DNA of 36,177 bases from Acidobacteriota bacterium (GTDB taxonomy: Bacteria > Acidobacteriota > UBA6911). The position numbers and the translations under genes are program-made. The notes under the pieces were generated by a model, which was not told where the DNA came from, did no database searches, and saw only the letters and a program-made list of their open reading frames with translations. Location: the NCBI GenBank assembly GCA_012729555.1, contig JAAYCX010000096.1, forward strand, positions 1 to 36,177, read 5' to 3'. The stretch's first letter is position 1; the number at the start of each line of letters is the position of its first letter. This document shows, one piece after another, positions 15,298 to 24,247 of the stretch.

Positions 15298-17345
15298 GGG
15301 GTCTCTCCTTGTCGTGAAAAACGGGAATGGACGGCCCGGACCAGCTTCTGGATCGCCGGCTCGACGGCGATTTCGATTTCGGGAAATGAGCGCGCCCGCT
15401 CGAGGACGCCCGAGGCCTTCTCGAGCCAGGCGGCCGGCGGCGCCGTGGCGGCCTCGAGGTGGTCGAGCGCCTCGAGCCCCAGGGCGCAGGCCGCGGCGGC
15501 GCTTTCGGCGACGGGGACGGTTTCGGCCAGGAGAAAGGAGCTCTGCAGGGCGGGCCGGGCGTTTACGGCGCCGAGGCGCCAGCGCTCGAGCGACTCCCGT
15601 ATCCCCGCACGGTCGGCCGGGGAGGGCGCCCCCAGCGCGCGGTCAACGAGGAGGTCGAACCGGCGCGCCTCGGCGCTTTCGGGCGGGAGGATGTCGACCA
15701 GGCGCCGGAGCGGGGTTTCGCGGGTGTATTTCCGCGCCCGCTGGCGCTCGGCCAGGCCCCGGGGGCGGAGGATGGCGGCCAGGCGGGCGACCGGGGCGGG
15801 GTCTCCGGCGGGGAGGAGGCCGCCGAGCAGGCGCGGGAAGGCGCTCCGGTGCCGCACCCCGAGTCGCTCGAGTTCCACGTCCACCGCGTCGAGCCTGCGG
15901 TACATGTCCGCGACGTCGGTGAGCCCGGCGGGGGACCAGAGCCTTTCGGCGACGGCGGCCGCGCGCGGCCAGATCCGGGACTCGATGATCTCCTCGTCGA
16001 CGAACTCGGCCCACATGCACGCTTCCCCCCCCAGGATCCGGCCGGCGGCGTCCGGGGTGAGCCCGGCGCCGGGGTCGATCCCGTAGTGCCACGATGCCGG
16101 GCGCATGTGATCGAGGTAATAGCCCCTGGAAAGTATGCCCGGGTAGCCCAGCTTCAGGTTGTCTTCGAACCTGGGGGGCATGCGCCACGTCTGCACCGTC
16201 ACGGTGGTCGGGAGCGAGGGGTGCACGATCTCGTCCCACCCCACCATCCTTTTGCCGTGCCGGGCCAGGATCGCCTCGAGGCGCCGGGTGAAGTAGGCCT
16301 GCAGTTCCCGGTTGCCCCTCATCCCGCTTTTGGCCTTGAACTCCCGGATGCGGGGGTTCGCGTTCCATTGCTTCCCGTTGACCTCGTCCCCCCCGATGTG
16401 GAAATACTCGTCGGGGAAGAGCGGGGCCATTTCCGCGATGAAGAGGTCGAGGTGTTCGTAGACCTCCTCCCGGCTGGGGTCCATCGAGGGGTCGAAGACG
16501 CCCCACGAACTCTCGACCCGGTAGGGGCCCGGGGCGGCGGCCAGTTCCGGGTAAGCCGCGAGCCAGGCGGTGGCGTGCCCCGGCATTTCGAATTCGGGGA
16601 CCACGCGGATGCCGCGGTCGCGCGCGTGGGCCACGACCGTCCGGACCTCCTCCTGGGTGTAATACTTTCCTTCCCCCCCGATTTCGTGCAGGCGGGGGAA
16701 GCGGTGCGACTCCACCCGGAATCCCTGGTCGTCGGAGAGGTGCCAGTGAAAGACGTTCATCTTCACCGCGGCCATGGCGTCCAGGTTTCTCAGGATGACG
16801 TCTACCGGCTCCCAGTGCCGGGCAACGTCGATATGGAGCCCCCTCCAGCGGAAGCGCGGCCGGTCCTCGATCCTGAGGCAGGGAAGGCAGTACGATTCGC
16901 CGTCCGGGGCGATCAGCTGCGGGAGGGTCTGGAGGCCCCGCAGGACCCCCACCGGGGAGGGGGCCTCGAGGAGGATCGACCCGGGGGAGATTTCGAGGAG
17001 GTACGATTCGTCGGTGCCGGGCGTCTGGACGCGTCCGCCGTCCCCCCCGCAGCGCAGGATCAGCGACGCCTGCCGCGGGCTCGTGCCCTGCGGGGGGAAG
17101 CCCGTCCTCCGCCGCACCATTTCGAGCAGGCGGTTGGCGGCCGCGGCGACGCGGGCGTCGCGGCACGCGTCCAGGGAGAAAGTCAGGTTTCCGGCGAGGC
17201 GGTGAACCCCGGGCTTCGCCTCCAGGGATTGCGGCCAGGGCATGATCGCGGGCGCCCCGGCAGGAGGCGCGGTGCCTTCGGGTGCCCGGGCCGGCAGCGT
17301 CCCTGCCAGCAGCAAGACGGCGAGAATCAGGCTTCGGCCCCTCAT
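15294..17345 (-). CDS. Secreted beta-N-acetylhexosaminidase, glycoside hydrolase family 20
   Basis: 683 aa. A Sec signal peptide (MRGRSLILAVLLLAGTLPARA) is followed by an N-terminal GH20b-type domain starting at IMPWPQSLEAKPG. The TIM-barrel catalytic domain begins near RPRFRWRGLHIDVARHW. The HIGGDE motif gives the D320-E321 catalytic pair of substrate-assisted GH20 enzymes, and MVGWDEIVHP and VTVQTWRMPP line the usual active site. A C-terminal helical part (about 490-680) follows. It should release terminal GlcNAc or GalNAc from chitin, peptidoglycan or glycan fragments in the periplasm or outside. GGGAGGG precedes the ATG. It is first in a two-gene operon with aspA. Confidence 0.93.
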   Translation of the reverse strand: MRGRSLILAVLLLAGTLPARAPEGTAPPAGAPAIMPWPQSLEAKPGVHRLAGNLTFSLDACRDARVAAAANRLLEMVRRRTGFPPQGTSPRQASLILRCGGDGGRVQTPGTDESYLLEISPGSILLEAPSPVGVLRGLQTLPQLIAPDGESYCLPCLRIEDRPRFRWRGLHIDVARHWEPVDVILRNLDAMAAVKMNVFHWHLSDDQGFRVESHRFPRLHEIGGEGKYYTQEEVRTVVAHARDRGIRVVPEFEMPGHATAWLAAYPELAAAPGPYRVESSWGVFDPSMDPSREEVYEHLDLFIAEMAPLFPDEYFHIGGDEVNGKQWNANPRIREFKAKSGMRGNRELQAYFTRRLEAILARHGKRMVGWDEIVHPSLPTTVTVQTWRMPPRFEDNLKLGYPGILSRGYYLDHMRPASWHYGIDPGAGLTPDAAGRILGGEACMWAEFVDEEIIESRIWPRAAAVAERLWSPAGLTDVADMYRRLDAVDVELERLGVRHRSAFPRLLGGLLPAGDPAPVARLAAILRPRGLAERQRARKYTRETPLRRLVDILPPESAEARRFDLLVDRALGAPSPADRAGIRESLERWRLGAVNARPALQSSFLLAETVPVAESAAAACALGLEALDHLEAATAPPAAWLEKASGVLERARSFPEIEIAVEPAIQKLVRAVHSRFSRQGETP

Positions 17346-17442
17346 CGACCCTCCCGGCGCGCCCCCGGCCGGCGGGGCGCCGAAGCCTCATCATAACCGA
17401 GTCGGGCCGATTTTTCATGCCCGATGACGGCCTCCGGAGCTG

Positions 17443-17471
17443 TTGACACGGCCGAGCCTTGTCGGTTACCT
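17443..17471 (+). promoter_or_regulatory. Putative sigma-70-type promoter of the nfu gene
   Basis: A perfect TTGACA (17443-17448) is followed after exactly 17 bp by TTACCT (17466-17471), a weak -10 box. It lies 64 bp before the GTG start. The -35 is convincing and the -10 is not, so an activator may help. Confidence 0.45.
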
Positions 17472-17534
17472 TCCTCCTCATCGGGCGGCGTGGTGCAAAG
17501 CGCGCCCGGGCCCATCAGCCGAAAGGAGAAGATC

Positions 17535-18125
17535 GTGGAACAAGAGATATCGATCACCGGCGAACCGGCCGTCAGTCCCGAGACCTGCCTGTTCAGGGTG
17601 GACCGCCCCGTCTACCCGGGGGGCGCCGCCTTTTTCGGGAACCGGGAGGCGGCCGGGCTCTCCCCTCTTGCACGGCGGATCTTCGGGATCGCGGAGGTGG
17701 AGAGCGTCCTGATCGCCGGGGAGCGGGTCACGGTCACCAAATCGGGGATCGACCCCTGGCCCGTCATCGGCAGGCAGATCGGCGCGAAGATCCGCGAGCA
17801 CATCCGCTCGAACGATCCCGCGGTCAGCGAGGAATTCGAGCGGCGGATGCCGTCCGAGGCGGAGATCCGGACCAGGGTCGAGGCGCTCCTCGAAAAGGAG
17901 GTCAACCCGGCGCTTGGGGCGCACGGCGGTTATGTGGAGCTCGTCGAGGTCCGGAAGAACTCGCTCTACCTCAAGCTGGGAGGGGGGTGCCAGGGGTGCG
18001 CGTCCGCCGGAATGACCATGAAGCTTGGGGTCGAAAAGGCGATCCGGGCCGCCATTCCCGAGGTCGGGGAGGTTCTGGACACGACCGATCACGCCGCCGG
18101 GCGCAACCCCTACTGCGCTTCCTGA
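17535..18125 (+). CDS. Nfu-type iron-sulfur cluster scaffold/carrier protein
   Basis: 196 aa from GTG 17535, chosen because AGGAG lies 6 bases upstream. Residues 10-100 form an Nfu N-terminal domain (LFRVDRPVYPGGAAFFGNRE, then LIAGERVTVTKSG). Residues about 107-185 form the NifU C-terminal domain with GAHGGYVELVEV and the cluster-binding CQGC (C152, C155). Such proteins receive [4Fe-4S] clusters and hand them to apo-enzymes. No isc/suf genes are adjacent. The C-terminus ends NPYCAS, with a third Cys. Two alternative hairpins follow its stop codon. Confidence 0.9.
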   Translation: MEQEISITGEPAVSPETCLFRVDRPVYPGGAAFFGNREAAGLSPLARRIFGIAEVESVLIAGERVTVTKSGIDPWPVIGRQIGAKIREHIRSNDPAVSEEFERRMPSEAEIRTRVEALLEKEVNPALGAHGGYVELVEVRKNSLYLKLGGGCQGCASAGMTMKLGVEKAIRAAIPEVGEVLDTTDHAAGRNPYCAS

Positions 18126-18129
18126 ACCG

Positions 18130-18166
18130 CCCGAAAGCGACGAAATCGGGGCTTTCGGGCCCCGAT
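18130..18166 (+). other. Two mutually exclusive hairpins downstream of nfu
   Basis: CCCGAAAGC (18130-18138) can pair with GCTTTCGGG (18151-18159). ATCGGGGC (18145-18152) can pair with GCCCCGAT (18159-18166). The arms overlap, so only one stem can form at a time. No T run follows, so it is not a classical terminator. Confidence 0.5.
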
Positions 18167-18298
18167 GGCGCTCGGACAGCGATAAATAGCGGGTTTTTGT
18201 AAAATCTTCATTGCTTTTTCTGAGAATTTACGGAAAATGTCCATAGCCTGTTTGCTGTGTTCCAAAAAGTTCATAACCAAATTTTCGGGAGGAGTTTA

Positions 18299-18598
18299 AT
18301 GGCTGGAAAAGTGATGACGAAGGCTCAGTTAGTTTCCCTGATAGCTGACAAGGCTGACATTACCAAGGCAGCGGCAAACCAGATTCTCGAAATCATCGCC
18401 GCCACGGCGGTGGTTGAGACCAAGAAAAACGGCCAGTTCATCATCCCTGGAATTGGCAAACTCGTGAAATCGCATCGCAAGGCGAGAATGGGACGGAATC
18501 CCCAGACCGGTGCCGCGATCAAGATCCCGGCCAAGACGGTGGTGAAGTTCAGAGTGGCCAAGGCCTGCAAGGACGCCGTCGTCCCGGGCAAAAAGTAG
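18299..18598 (+). CDS. HU/IHF-family DNA-binding protein
   Basis: A 99-aa basic protein. The N-terminal helices (MTKAQLVSLIADKADITKAA) and the beta-arm region (FIIPGIGKLVKSHRKARMGR, then NPQTGAAIKIPAKTVVKFR) match the HU/IHF fold. The DNA-intercalating Pro region reads NPQTG, where NPxTG is typical. The dimer bends and compacts DNA. GGGAGGAG just upstream of ATG 18299 sets the start. The leader (18126-18298) is AT-rich compared with its surroundings, as is common for strongly expressed nucleoid proteins, but I could not define a convincing -35/-10 pair. HU versus IHF subtype is not decidable here. Confidence 0.93.
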   Translation: MAGKVMTKAQLVSLIADKADITKAAANQILEIIAATAVVETKKNGQFIIPGIGKLVKSHRKARMGRNPQTGAAIKIPAKTVVKFRVAKACKDAVVPGKK

Positions 18599-18622
18599 CC
18601 GGACCTCCACGGGATTTTTTAA

Positions 18623-18665
18623 AATCAGGCCTTCAGGAGTCCGCTCCGGAAGGCCTGATTCGTTT
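18623..18665 (+). terminator. Strong hairpin terminator of the HU-type gene
   Basis: AATCAGGCCTTC (18623-18634) pairs perfectly with GAAGGCCTGATT (18649-18660). GGAG/CTCC extends it inside after one mismatch. A short CGTTT follows. It starts 25 bases after the stop codon. Confidence 0.8.
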
Positions 18666-18718
18666 AACTCCCCCCCCCCTGTTCCCCCCGCAAAGGGTAT
18701 TCGATATATCAAATTTGA

Positions 18719-18747
18719 TTGTGTGCGCCCGCCCTTGGATTTATAAT
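18719..18747 (+). promoter_or_regulatory. Sigma-70-type promoter of the 1787-aa regulator gene
   Basis: TTGTGT (18719-18724), a 17-bp spacer, then an exact TATAAT (18742-18747). The predicted start near 18754 gives a leader of about 110 bases before ATG 18863. The flanking 18700-18720 is AT-rich. Confidence 0.6.
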
Positions 18748-18862
18748 GCCCGGGTTCGCCCCCCGCTCACCCTGGATGTGCCTGTGACGGCCCGGTTCCC
18801 CGGCGCCTTCGCACCCTTTGTGCTTCTGATGGCAGTGAACCGATCCTTCCGGGAGGAAGGCT

Positions 18863-21800
18863 ATGAGCGTACATCAGGGAAAACTCAAGGAGGGCTCCAT
18901 TGTCGCCCGGCGGTACCGGGTCGAAGGGATTCTGGGTTGCGGTACGGCGGGGGATGTCTACGCCTGCCGGGACCTTTGCGACGGTTCGGGCGATCTGGTC
19001 CTCCGGATGCTGGGCCCGGTGGATGCGACCGGGGAAGAGGGGCATGCCCTTCGGGCCACGTTGTCGATGCTGGTGCGCCTGCGCCATCCGGGCCTGGTTC
19101 CCGTCCTCGATTTCGGGATCGCCGAGGATTCGGGCGCGCTGTTCCTGACCGAGGAGCGGGTGGAGGGGGCGAGCCTGCGGGCGGCCGCCGGGGGGCTGAC
19201 CCCGGAGAAGGCGCTCGCCCTGGGCGCCGAACTGGCGGCCACCCTCCACCACCTGCACGGCAGGGGGATCGTGCACGGGGATCTGACGTCCTCGACCATC
19301 CTGCTGGTGGGGGAGGGGGAAGAGGCGCGCCCCGTCATCCTGGGCTACGGAGTGCGGCGGTTCCTCCCCGATGACGGCGATCGCCTCTCCCCGTCCTGCG
19401 CCGCTCCCGAGCTGCTGCTGGGCGGGCGGCCCACGGCCCGGTCCGACATCTACGCCCTGGGTATCCTGCTCTACCTGCTGATCTGCGGGCGTTTCCCCTT
19501 TGAAGACGACGACGAGGGGTTCCTGATCCAGAAGCAGCTCCAGGCGGGGGTGGACCTGCGCCCGATCGAGAGCCTGCGCCGGGGCGGCGCCCTGGCCCTG
19601 CTCCTGGGCCGGATGCTCGAAAAAGACCCGGAAAACCGGACGATAACGGCGCTGGAGGCGGCTGCCGCCATCGGGGGCCTCGTCCGCTCCGACGGGCCGG
19701 TCTGGGAGCCGGAGTGCCGTTTTTCCGCCGCCCCTTTCGTGGGGAGGGAGCGCGAAATGCAGCGGGTCCAGGCCCGCGCCCGCAGGGTGAGGGAAAGCGG
19801 GCGGGGATGGACCCTTTTCCTGGCGGGGGAGGCGGGGGCCGGGAAGACCCGGTTCATGGAGGAGATGAGAAGCCGGGCGCTGCTCGAGGGGTGGCACGTG
19901 GCCGAAGGCGCCTGCGGGGTCCGGGCGGAGTCGGGCTACGCCCCCTATCGGCAGGTCCTTTCGCAACTGGACCCGGAAGGGGAGACCTCCCTTTTCGACC
20001 AGGCGGTCCGGACCGGTTCCTCGGACCCGGGCGACGGGGCGTCGGGTTTCGCCACGGGGCAGTTCCAGGATCAGCTGACCCGGGAACTGGTGCGGCGGCT
20101 GGGAGACACCCCGACGCTCCTGCTGCTGCACGATTTTCACAATGCCGACCGCTCCAGCTGCGCGGTGCTCGACTACCTGGGGGCCGATATCCACTCCCAC
20201 CCGGTCCTGGCCTGCGTCAGTCTCCGTTCGGGGGAGGAATCGAGCGGGTACCTGGAGGCGGTCATGGAAACGGCCGTGCGCAACGAAAGGGGGGAAGTCC
20301 TCACGCTCGAGCCCCTGGACCGGGAGAGCCTCCGAAGGATGGCCGTGGGGATCACCGGCTCGAACGATCTGCCCGCGGCCCTGAACGACTGGCTCTACCG
20401 CGCCGTCGGGGGGAACCCCCTCTTCCTGGAGCAGATGTTGAAGCATCTGCTGGAACAGGGGGCGTTGCGCCGCAGCTCGGGGGTATGGAAGTTCTTCGAG
20501 GGGAGCGCAAAAGACCTCGAGGTGCCGGCCGAGGTCGGGTCGGTTCTGACGAAGCGGCTGCAATCCCTGCCCCCCCCGGCAAGGAGCCTGGCGGACTGGC
20601 TGGCGCTGCGGCACCGACCCGTGGCCGCAGACTCCCTCGCCCCGGCCATGTCCTGGAGCCCCGGCCGGGTGGCGGGGGCGGTGGCGGAGCTCAGGCGGCG
20701 CCAGATGGTGCGGGTGGAGAGCGCGGGCGACCGGGAAACGGTCGACTTCAGCCACGAGCTCATTCCCGAAGTCGTGCGGCGGAACCTGCCGAAAGGGGCC
20801 GCGCCCCGGATGCATCGGAAGATCGCGGAGGGGATATTGCGGGAGAAAGGGGGTGCCGGGCGCTTCCACGAGCTGGCGCACCACTACATCGAGGGGAGGG
20901 CGGGCGTCGCTTCCATCCCGACGGTACTGGCCTCCGCGGCCCGGTCGCGGGCCGAATTCGCGCATGAAAAGGCCCTGCGCTGCTACGAGCACGTCTTCAG
21001 CCGCCGCAACGGGCTGACGGACGAGGAGGCCTGCCGCGCGGCGATCGATGCCAGCGACACCATGTTCGCCCTGGGGATGGCCGCCCGGGCGCTCGCCCTC
21101 CTCAGGAAGATCCTCGGCCGGCACCGGTCGGTGGGGCCGGAAGTGCGTGCGCGCATGTACATGCAAATGGCCCTGGCGTGCCAATATATCGGCAACGTCC
21201 GGATGCAGGAAGCCTACTGCAGGAAGGGGCTGGATGTGTTCGACCGCCATCCGGCCCCCGGCCCCAACCTGACCCGGGCCATGCTCTGGGCCGAACTTGC
21301 CTTCATCGCCGTACTCCAGTCCAGCCCCCGCAAGGGCCTGAGGTGCCTGGACAAGGCGCTCGCGGCCTGTCCTGAGAAGAACGCCACCGCCTTGAGGGGC
21401 CGGATTCAGAATTTGTATGCTTCGCTTTATTGTGTTGCGGCGGATCTAAAAAACGCTCTTGCTGCCAGCAAAAGAGCCACTTCGATAATGAAGGATTCCA
21501 GTGAATCTTTCTTGGCATGCTCTGCAATGTCGACAAATGGCTTGATTCTTATGAGACTGGGAAGATTTGGTTTGGCCCTCGATAGGCATGAGCAAGCTGT
21601 AGAATTGAGCGAGAAGAGCCGATCCTTTGTTATCCTTTCACAATCTCTTGGGAACAAAGTAGAGTGCCTCTGCCGAATGGGTCAGCTACAAAACGCATTG
21701 ATCGCCGAGGATAAAGCAGCAAAAGCTGTGGAGCATGCAAACAATCCCGCAATACGATTGGCTGTTGTAACGATAATGGCTGAGGTTCGATTCGCATCCG

Positions 21801-24226
21801 GGGATTATCGCAAGGCTTGCGAATTGATCTCGATGATGTTTCAGGATGGCAATAAGAATCTCTCCCCTTTCAATATCGGACATGCGCACTACGTTGCAGC
21901 GGAGTTAAGCTTTTACCTGGGCCGGCTGCCGGAAGCCCTGCGACGTATCGAGGAACTGTCCAGATACGGCAGCGCCGAGGCCCCCCTCTATGAGCATGAA
22001 CTGGCGGAGGGGCTTCGGGCGCGTATCATGGCCGAGCAGGGGCGGGGGGAGGAAGCGCTGAAAAGGCTGAGGGCGCTCGATCGCGCGGTGACCCGGAAAC
22101 ACTGGCCCTACCAGATGTGCATCATTCGGCTGCATCTCGGCGAGGTCCAGTTTCAATGTGGGAGGCCTGTGGAGGCTGAACGATATGGCAGAAACGCCCT
22201 CAGGCTGGCCCGCGGCATGGGGGCCGGTCCCCTGATGCAGAGGGCTCGTCTCCTTCTCGGATCGATCTATTCCCCCTGCCGCGGACGGTCGGGGGAAGCC
22301 GTCACGGACAGGAACAAGGCAGTTGAGCAACTGGACCTGTGTATCCGCGGCGACGAATCCTTTGCACATCATGAATCCCTCTGGCGCGCCCATGCGGAAT
22401 TGAGCCTGCTTTATGGCGAAGAGGGGGACCAGAGGCGAAGTTACGAGTGCGCTGAAAAGGCTTATGCGCACCTCTGCAGGCTGGAGGGCCAGCTCCCGCC
22501 GGAGGCGCTGGTTTCCTTTTACACCGTCTTCGGCCGGAGCCGGCTGAAACTGGAACTCCTTGGCGCCATCGAAAACGGGCGGACGCAGCGGCCGATCCAG
22601 GTCGGTTTCGAGGGACCGGGCTCCGGAGACCGGAACGCTCGTACGCTGCAGCGCCTGAGCGCGGTGATCACTTCCTCGCAGGACCTGGACAATCTTCTGG
22701 AGGCGCTTCTGGAGCAGCTGCTGCCGGCGATCGGGATGACGCGGGCGTTCGTCTATCTGTGCCAGGAATCCTCCGGGAGACTGCGGCCTGCAAAGGGGAG
22801 GGGGATCGAAAAAGTCAACCTGACCGAGCCCGGTTCGGTCCACCGGGAGGTCGTGGAGACCGTGTTCCACGAAGAGATCCCCGTCATCAGCGCCGATTGC
22901 CGGCGGGATCCACGGATCAGGGCCCCCCGGGGGGGCGGGGGGAGATTGATGTGTGCCCCCTTGAAGGCTCCCGGCAGGGTGATCGGGGTCCTGTATGCCG
23001 AGCATGACGCCCCTTCGGACGGCATTTCCGAGCCGGTGATCAATCTCTTTGCCGCCGCCTGCTCCCTGACGGCACTGGGGATCGCAAACCTTCTCACGCG
23101 GCCGCGTCCGCCTGCAATCCATATCCCTCCGGCCGGTGCGCGGTCCGATGCGAAGGACCCCTATCCCGAGATCGTAGGAAAGAGCCCGGCGATCTGTGCC
23201 CTGAAAGTGCAGATCGGGTCGGTTGCCGCCTCGCCGCTCGACGTGTTGATCACCGGGGAGAGCGGCACTGGAAAGGAACTGGTGGCGCGCGCCATTCATC
23301 GGACGAATCCCGGAAAGCGCGGCAAGTTCTTATCGGTGGATTGCGGCGCCCTTTCGGAGTCGCTGGTGGAATCGGAGCTGTTCGGCTTTCGCCGGGGCGC
23401 CTTCACGGGGGCCTTGGAGGACAGGCCGGGGTGTTTTGAAGCCGCCGATGGGGGAGTGCTTTTCCTGGATGAGTTCAGCAATCTGCCGTTGACGACTCAG
23501 GTGAAATTCCTCCGGGTGATACAGGAACGGGAGGTGCGCCGGATCGGCGAAATGCATACCCGGAAATTGGATATCCGCATCATCACCGCTTCCAACCGCA
23601 TCCTCCTGGACGAAGTGCGCGCGGGCCGCTTTCGGGAGGACCTTTACTACCGGATCAAAATCGTGCAGATCCACCTCCCTCCCTTGCGCGAGCGCAGGGA
23701 AGACATTCCGCTCCTCATAGACTGGTTTCTCGAAATGTGCGCGAAGCAGAAGGGTTTTCGCAGGCACGTGGGCTCCAATGCCATGGACCTGCTCCTCCGC
23801 TATTCCTACCCGGGGAACGTGCGCGAGTTGGGGGGGATGATTCAGGGAATCTATTATAACGGGAACGATCCCGTCATCGATGTCGGGGAGCTGCCCCCGG
23901 AGGTGCTCTGCGGACGGTTTTCCGGACCCTTGGCCGATCCGGATCCGGCCGAGCGAATCTATCGCGCCATCCTCGAAGGGCAGGGGGATTTCGACGGACT
24001 GGTCAAAGCCCCGTTTCTTCTTCACCGGATGGGCGCCGCGCTGGTGAGCGACATCATCGGCAAGGCACTGGCGGAAACGAACGGCAACTACAGGATGGCG
24101 TTGAGGCTTCTCCGGGTTCCCGATCGGCGCTACACCTCCACCCTGCAGTTTCTCAAGCGGAACGGGTGCTACCTGCCCTACCGGTCTTTTCGAAAAAAGG
24201 GGGGAGACGGGGACAGCGATTCCTGA
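18863..24226 (+). CDS. Pseudokinase-AAA-TPR-GAF-sigma-54 activator fusion, giant regulator
   Basis: 1787 aa; GGGAGGAAGG precedes the ATG. In order: (1) residues 19-270, a Ser/Thr kinase fold with a Gly-rich loop (LGCGTAGDVY), APE (181-183) and SDIYALGILLY. Usual catalytic residues are replaced: the VAIK Lys is R48, the HRD loop reads HGDLTSST (Lys to T142, Asn to T145), and DFG is GYG (161-163). (2) About 291-560, an AAA_16/STAND-like ATPase with Walker A GEAGAGKT (322-329) and LLLLHDFHNAD as Walker B. (3) About 700-1215, TPR-like helical repeats. (4) About 1260-1410, a GAF domain. (5) About 1435-1690, a sigma-54 AAA+ domain with GESGTGKE, GAFTGA and VLFLDEF. (6) A C-terminal helix-turn-helix-like region. 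It probably integrates small-molecule and protein signals to open sigma-54 promoters; the targets are unknown. It converges with the HD-GYP gene 21 bp away. Confidence 0.88.
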   Translation: MSVHQGKLKEGSIVARRYRVEGILGCGTAGDVYACRDLCDGSGDLVLRMLGPVDATGEEGHALRATLSMLVRLRHPGLVPVLDFGIAEDSGALFLTEERVEGASLRAAAGGLTPEKALALGAELAATLHHLHGRGIVHGDLTSSTILLVGEGEEARPVILGYGVRRFLPDDGDRLSPSCAAPELLLGGRPTARSDIYALGILLYLLICGRFPFEDDDEGFLIQKQLQAGVDLRPIESLRRGGALALLLGRMLEKDPENRTITALEAAAAIGGLVRSDGPVWEPECRFSAAPFVGREREMQRVQARARRVRESGRGWTLFLAGEAGAGKTRFMEEMRSRALLEGWHVAEGACGVRAESGYAPYRQVLSQLDPEGETSLFDQAVRTGSSDPGDGASGFATGQFQDQLTRELVRRLGDTPTLLLLHDFHNADRSSCAVLDYLGADIHSHPVLACVSLRSGEESSGYLEAVMETAVRNERGEVLTLEPLDRESLRRMAVGITGSNDLPAALNDWLYRAVGGNPLFLEQMLKHLLEQGALRRSSGVWKFFEGSAKDLEVPAEVGSVLTKRLQSLPPPARSLADWLALRHRPVAADSLAPAMSWSPGRVAGAVAELRRRQMVRVESAGDRETVDFSHELIPEVVRRNLPKGAAPRMHRKIAEGILREKGGAGRFHELAHHYIEGRAGVASIPTVLASAARSRAEFAHEKALRCYEHVFSRRNGLTDEEACRAAIDASDTMFALGMAARALALLRKILGRHRSVGPEVRARMYMQMALACQYIGNVRMQEAYCRKGLDVFDRHPAPGPNLTRAMLWAELAFIAVLQSSPRKGLRCLDKALAACPEKNATALRGRIQNLYASLYCVAADLKNALAASKRATSIMKDSSESFLACSAMSTNGLILMRLGRFGLALDRHEQAVELSEKSRSFVILSQSLGNKVECLCRMGQLQNALIAEDKAAKAVEHANNPAIRLAVVTIMAEVRFASGDYRKACELISMMFQDGNKNLSPFNIGHAHYVAAELSFYLGRLPEALRRIEELSRYGSAEAPLYEHELAEGLRARIMAEQGRGEEALKRLRALDRAVTRKHWPYQMCIIRLHLGEVQFQCGRPVEAERYGRNALRLARGMGAGPLMQRARLLLGSIYSPCRGRSGEAVTDRNKAVEQLDLCIRGDESFAHHESLWRAHAELSLLYGEEGDQRRSYECAEKAYAHLCRLEGQLPPEALVSFYTVFGRSRLKLELLGAIENGRTQRPIQVGFEGPGSGDRNARTLQRLSAVITSSQDLDNLLEALLEQLLPAIGMTRAFVYLCQESSGRLRPAKGRGIEKVNLTEPGSVHREVVETVFHEEIPVISADCRRDPRIRAPRGGGGRLMCAPLKAPGRVIGVLYAEHDAPSDGISEPVINLFAAACSLTALGIANLLTRPRPPAIHIPPAGARSDAKDPYPEIVGKSPAICALKVQIGSVAASPLDVLITGESGTGKELVARAIHRTNPGKRGKFLSVDCGALSESLVESELFGFRRGAFTGALEDRPGCFEAADGGVLFLDEFSNLPLTTQVKFLRVIQEREVRRIGEMHTRKLDIRIITASNRILLDEVRAGRFREDLYYRIKIVQIHLPPLRERREDIPLLIDWFLEMCAKQKGFRRHVGSNAMDLLLRYSYPGNVRELGGMIQGIYYNGNDPVIDVGELPPEVLCGRFSGPLADPDPAERIYRAILEGQGDFDGLVKAPFLLHRMGAALVSDIIGKALAETNGNYRMALRLLRVPDRRYTSTLQFLKRNGCYLPYRSFRKKGGDGDSDS
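21410..21910. other. AT-richer patch inside the TPR region of the giant regulator gene
   Basis: Base composition drops abruptly from roughly 70 % G+C to about 45 % (109 of 240 bases in four 60-base rows counted by hand) and returns as abruptly near 21910. The reading frame stays open across both edges. The encoded residues, about 850-1015, are TPR-like helices. The patch looks like an exchanged or recombined segment. Confidence 0.65.
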
Positions 24227-24247
24227 ACGCGCGGGGCCGGTGGGGAG

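Noticed and set aside
14059-17396. Long plus-strand open frames opposite aspA and the GH20 gene
   Set aside because: Same low-complexity shadow composition, and the minus-strand frames carry clear enzyme motifs.
18670-18690. Poly-C tract upstream of the giant regulator, considered as a phase-variation tract
   Set aside because: It lies outside the coding region and upstream of the -35 box, so slippage would not shift a frame; an effect on expression remains only a guess.
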